64,000 bases of DNA from Phytopythium helicoides (lineage: Eukaryota > Oomycota > Peronosporomycetes > Pythiales > Pythiaceae), in contig JANFNE010000002.1 of assembly GCA_024867545.1 (NCBI GenBank), forward strand, positions 434,001 through 498,000, in the 5' to 3' direction. The notes below the pieces were generated by a model. That model was not told the origin of the DNA, searched no databases, and saw only the letters and a list, made by a program, of their open reading frames with translations. Made by a program: the position numbers and the translations under genes. Shown here piece by piece: positions 61,850 through 64,000 of the stretch (position 1 is the stretch's first letter; every line of letters begins with the position of its first letter).

Positions 61850-62581
61850 CTAGCTGCACTTGAAATCAATACCCGCCGCAAAGAGAGAACCCACAACGGG
61901 GATGAATCCAGCGAGGGTCGAGGCGATTGGGCCGACGAGGCCACAGCCATCATCAAAGCCTTCGCCAGCAGTGGTGCTGAGCGTGAAGGTAATGTCATCC
62001 GCGAGCAGCTCATTGTCGAGGTACGCGGTGACGCGAAGAGTGGAGGGAAGGTACAGACCGTAAGTGTGGTCCATGCACTGCAGCATTCCGCTCTCGCAAG
62101 AGTCCGGACAGGCGACGGCGCTTAGGCGGCCGCATGCCGCATCCGCCGTGTAGCCAACAGATTCCTGCCACGTGAAACCACGGCAATTGCTGTACACGTC
62201 GTAGCGCTTTGCGATAGCGAGCTGGTTGTACGCCTCCCATGCCGTCTGCACGATGGCGTCCCGCATCTGCTCCGCAGTGACACCAGCCTCGTCGTTGGCT
62301 CCCCATGCGCCGTTCATCTCCATGCGCACGTTCAAGTCCGCTTGCGGTTCCTCCGCGGCCTTGCAGGTGCTCGAGTAGGTCTCGTAGGTGTCGTCGTTGA
62401 TGGCGCCCTTGTCGTTGCCGTCAGTCGCGTAGATCTTCTCCCACGTCGCGCCGAAGATGTTGAGGTTGCCGACGTTGACGAGTGCGTCTGAGAACTGCAC
62501 ATGCATCTTGACCAGGCTGGCGCCCGAAGCGCAGCCAGCGAGCGCAGTCGCGGCGAAGAGGATGGAGGCGCTGGTCTTCAT
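61850..62581 (-). CDS. Secreted protein of unknown family
   Basis: Single exon, 243 residues from the ATG beginning a clear signal peptide (KTSASILFAATALAGCASG); the frame is open a little further upstream. The mature part has eight or more Cys residues, many in the middle (NCRGFTW, AACGRLSAVACPDSCESGMLQC), and acidic stretches. It ends in a Gly-rich hydrophobic region (GLVGPIASTLAGFIPVVG) and CS, not a typical GPI tail. No RXLR or LFLAK motif is seen. Likely extracellular; could be a surface or host-interaction protein, but this is only inference. Confidence 0.65.
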   Translation of the reverse strand: MKTSASILFAATALAGCASGASLVKMHVQFSDALVNVGNLNIFGATWEKIYATDGNDKGAINDDTYETYSSTCKAAEEPQADLNVRMEMNGAWGANDEAGVTAEQMRDAIVQTAWEAYNQLAIAKRYDVYSNCRGFTWQESVGYTADAACGRLSAVACPDSCESGMLQCMDHTYGLYLPSTLRVTAYLDNELLADDITFTLSTTAGEGFDDGCGLVGPIASTLAGFIPVVGSLFAAGIDFKCS

Positions 62582-63189
62582 GTTGAACGAGCTAGCGTGT
62601 TGCGAACGCGGAAGAATTGAGAGTGAGCTGCTCGGGGGCGGCACAACGCGCACGCGGTCGTCAGCGTCGGCAATGGGTGTTCATGATCCATCCCGTCGGA
62701 GCGTTGTTGTTGCTGTTCGACGGACTGAAAACCAGCTGAGAGCTCGAAGTGGTGGCTGCTGCTGCATCAATAGAGTCTCACCTCATATGTACGTCTGTCC
62801 TTTTAGTCGTGGGGATCATGAGATTTGCCACCGACCGACATTGTACATATATAACCTTTGACACATCACGTCCACGTTTCTGAATGAGCATATGGGGGGA
62901 TCGTAAGATTTGCAGCGGTAGAGGATTAATGGTAGACGGAAGCAGAAGCAGAAGCCAGTTCGGACCTCCCTCTCAAAAGGAGCATCAGTGCATGACGGTT
63001 TTGTCCTGACAAGTTGTCAGGAGGGGGAGGTAACCTCGACGTTCAGTACACTCTGATGCTCTAAGTGACAACCGCCAGCGCCATCGAAATGACAAATAGA
63101 CGGAATCCGAGCGAGAATCGGCGCGACTACGACAGCAATGCGAGGGGGCAAATTGCCGCCAGCAGAACGTGTCAGTGTGCAGCGGTAGG
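62582..63189. other. Intergenic region with a small palindrome
   Basis: Upstream of the secreted-protein gene. A 17-base near-perfect palindrome CCTGACAAGTTGTCAGG lies at 63005-63021. No gene supported. Confidence 0.4.
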
Positions 63190-63230
63190 CACTTGACAAT
63201 TCATTGTGCGCCATTGTCCTATCCACAGCG
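63190..63230 (+). repeat. Inverted repeat, left arm (41 bp)
   Basis: 41 bases starting CACTTGACAATTCATTGTGC are the exact reverse complement of 63960-64000. Identity stops abruptly at the inner edge. Confidence 0.9.
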
Positions 63231-63959
63231 GCATCGTCGACATTGTCTCGGCACCTCGTATACGCTCCATTAAAGCAATCAATGCGAGACACTCTTACCA
63301 ACAACGAACCTTAGGCCAAACAAGCTCAATCGGTCACGAGACTGGATTTCCTCGGATGTCGATCTCTTGAACACGATTTCAAGCTTGCTACAGTACTTAC
63401 TTCAGGTGCAATGTAGCGCTTTCCTTTGGATATGTTCGGTGCGTGCCATGGGAGCCAAAGATTCCATCTGGTACAGCACCGATAATTCGCTTAATTTTGC
63501 TGGTCTTGCGTTCTTTGATTGTCTGTGAGTGTCAAGTGCCATCTGCGATCAGGAGGAGGAGCACTTGTCTGAAGATCTCGTCATACATTGTAGACTAGTG
63601 GCGTCAAAACTCTCAACATTGAGCGATATTACAAATACTCTCCATCATAGTTGCCGCGTCGCTGTTACAGTACTGTAGGCACAACAGATCACCATTGCCG
63701 GCAGAAATGCGGCGCCTGCACACACACCTACGAACAACAAACACATCCTCGAATACATCTGTGACATCCAGGCGCTTGCAATGCACCGCCACCCCATCAA
63801 TTCGGAAAATCCAATCCTTCAACAACTTTGAGGTCTCAAACTGGAGTCGTTTAGCGTACAGTAGCACGTGACCAATATGGAGACGGCGGGAGATCCACGC
63901 AGATCTTGCTTCGATCGAGCGCAATACCCAGTCAATTTTCTCTCGCAAGCGGTCCATAT
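63231..63959. other. Segment between the inverted repeat arms
   Basis: 729 bases. The minus strand has a 123-codon ORF (63613-63984) with no recognised domain, probably not coding. It may be the interior of a small non-autonomous mobile element. Confidence 0.35.
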
Positions 63960-64000
63960 CGCTGTGGATAGGACAATGGCGCACAATGAATTGTCAAGTG
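63960..64000 (-). repeat. Inverted repeat, right arm (41 bp, reaches window end)
   Basis: Exact reverse complement of 63190-63230. It ends at the last base of the window, so the repeat may continue beyond. Confidence 0.9.

Noticed and set aside
59860..63400. Similar short stretches near 59870-59920 and 63345-63395 (CTTGAACAC...TTCAAG)
   Set aside because: Similarity is short and degenerate; it could be a decayed repeat, but eye comparison is not enough.
1..64000. tRNA, rRNA and CRISPR arrays
   Set aside because: No cloverleaf, rRNA core or regularly spaced direct repeats were found by eye; the CAT-anticodon-like sequence at 17474-17488 is a copia primer site, not a tRNA.

Overview
The window looks like nuclear DNA of an oomycete, probably Phytophthora- or Pythium-like. 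The evidence is GC-rich compact genes with few, short introns (about 45-110 nt, GT-AG), initiator-like GCTCATTY core promoters, and a matching gene repertoire: multicopy GH30, GH72 and GH114 surface enzymes, AAAP amino-acid permeases, TKL kinases with an LRR ectodomain, and START proteins with a FYVE-like finger. No RXLR effector, tRNA, rRNA or CRISPR was found. Genus is not decidable by eye. Splice sites were inferred by reading-frame continuity and family fit, not from transcripts.

Layout. 0-6.2 kb: tail of a membrane-anchored protein, a possible 53-residue protein, a four-exon unknown gene, an LYR-motif protein and an RNF10-like RING protein. 6.9-26.1 kb: four GH30 glycosidase genes. Two are in tandem, and two form an inverted, nearly identical pair about 4.3 kb apart. 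Between them lie an AAAP permease, an intact Ty1/copia retrotransposon with identical LTRs (13.1-17.7 kb) and a GPI-anchored protein with CPVCGM-type metal-binding modules. 26.8-34 kb: chromate transporter, GH114 protein whose GPI tail is cut off by one in-frame TGA, GH72 glucanosyltransferase and an EamA-type transporter. 34-41.2 kb: multi-HMG-box protein, SHAQKYF MYB protein, MMAA/MeaB-type GTPase and a PDZ-like protein. 42-50 kb: mitochondrial carrier, a 1483-residue PHD/ankyrin protein and a TBC1D19-like protein. 50-59.3 kb: LRR-TKL kinase, DGAT2-type acyltransferase, FYVE-like/TM/START protein, SLC38-like transporter and an unknown basic protein. 59.6-64 kb: gene-poor, with a stranded exon of an LRR membrane protein, a small secreted protein and a perfect 41-bp inverted repeat reaching the window edge.

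Functional picture. The 7-32 kb half is dominated by secreted or GPI-anchored proteins (four GH30, GH114, GH72, the CPVCGM protein) interspersed with plasma-membrane transporters, which suggests a surface-remodelling and nutrient-uptake neighbourhood. The 34-59 kb half is mostly housekeeping or regulatory and densely packed, with several divergent promoters and nearly abutting 3' ends.
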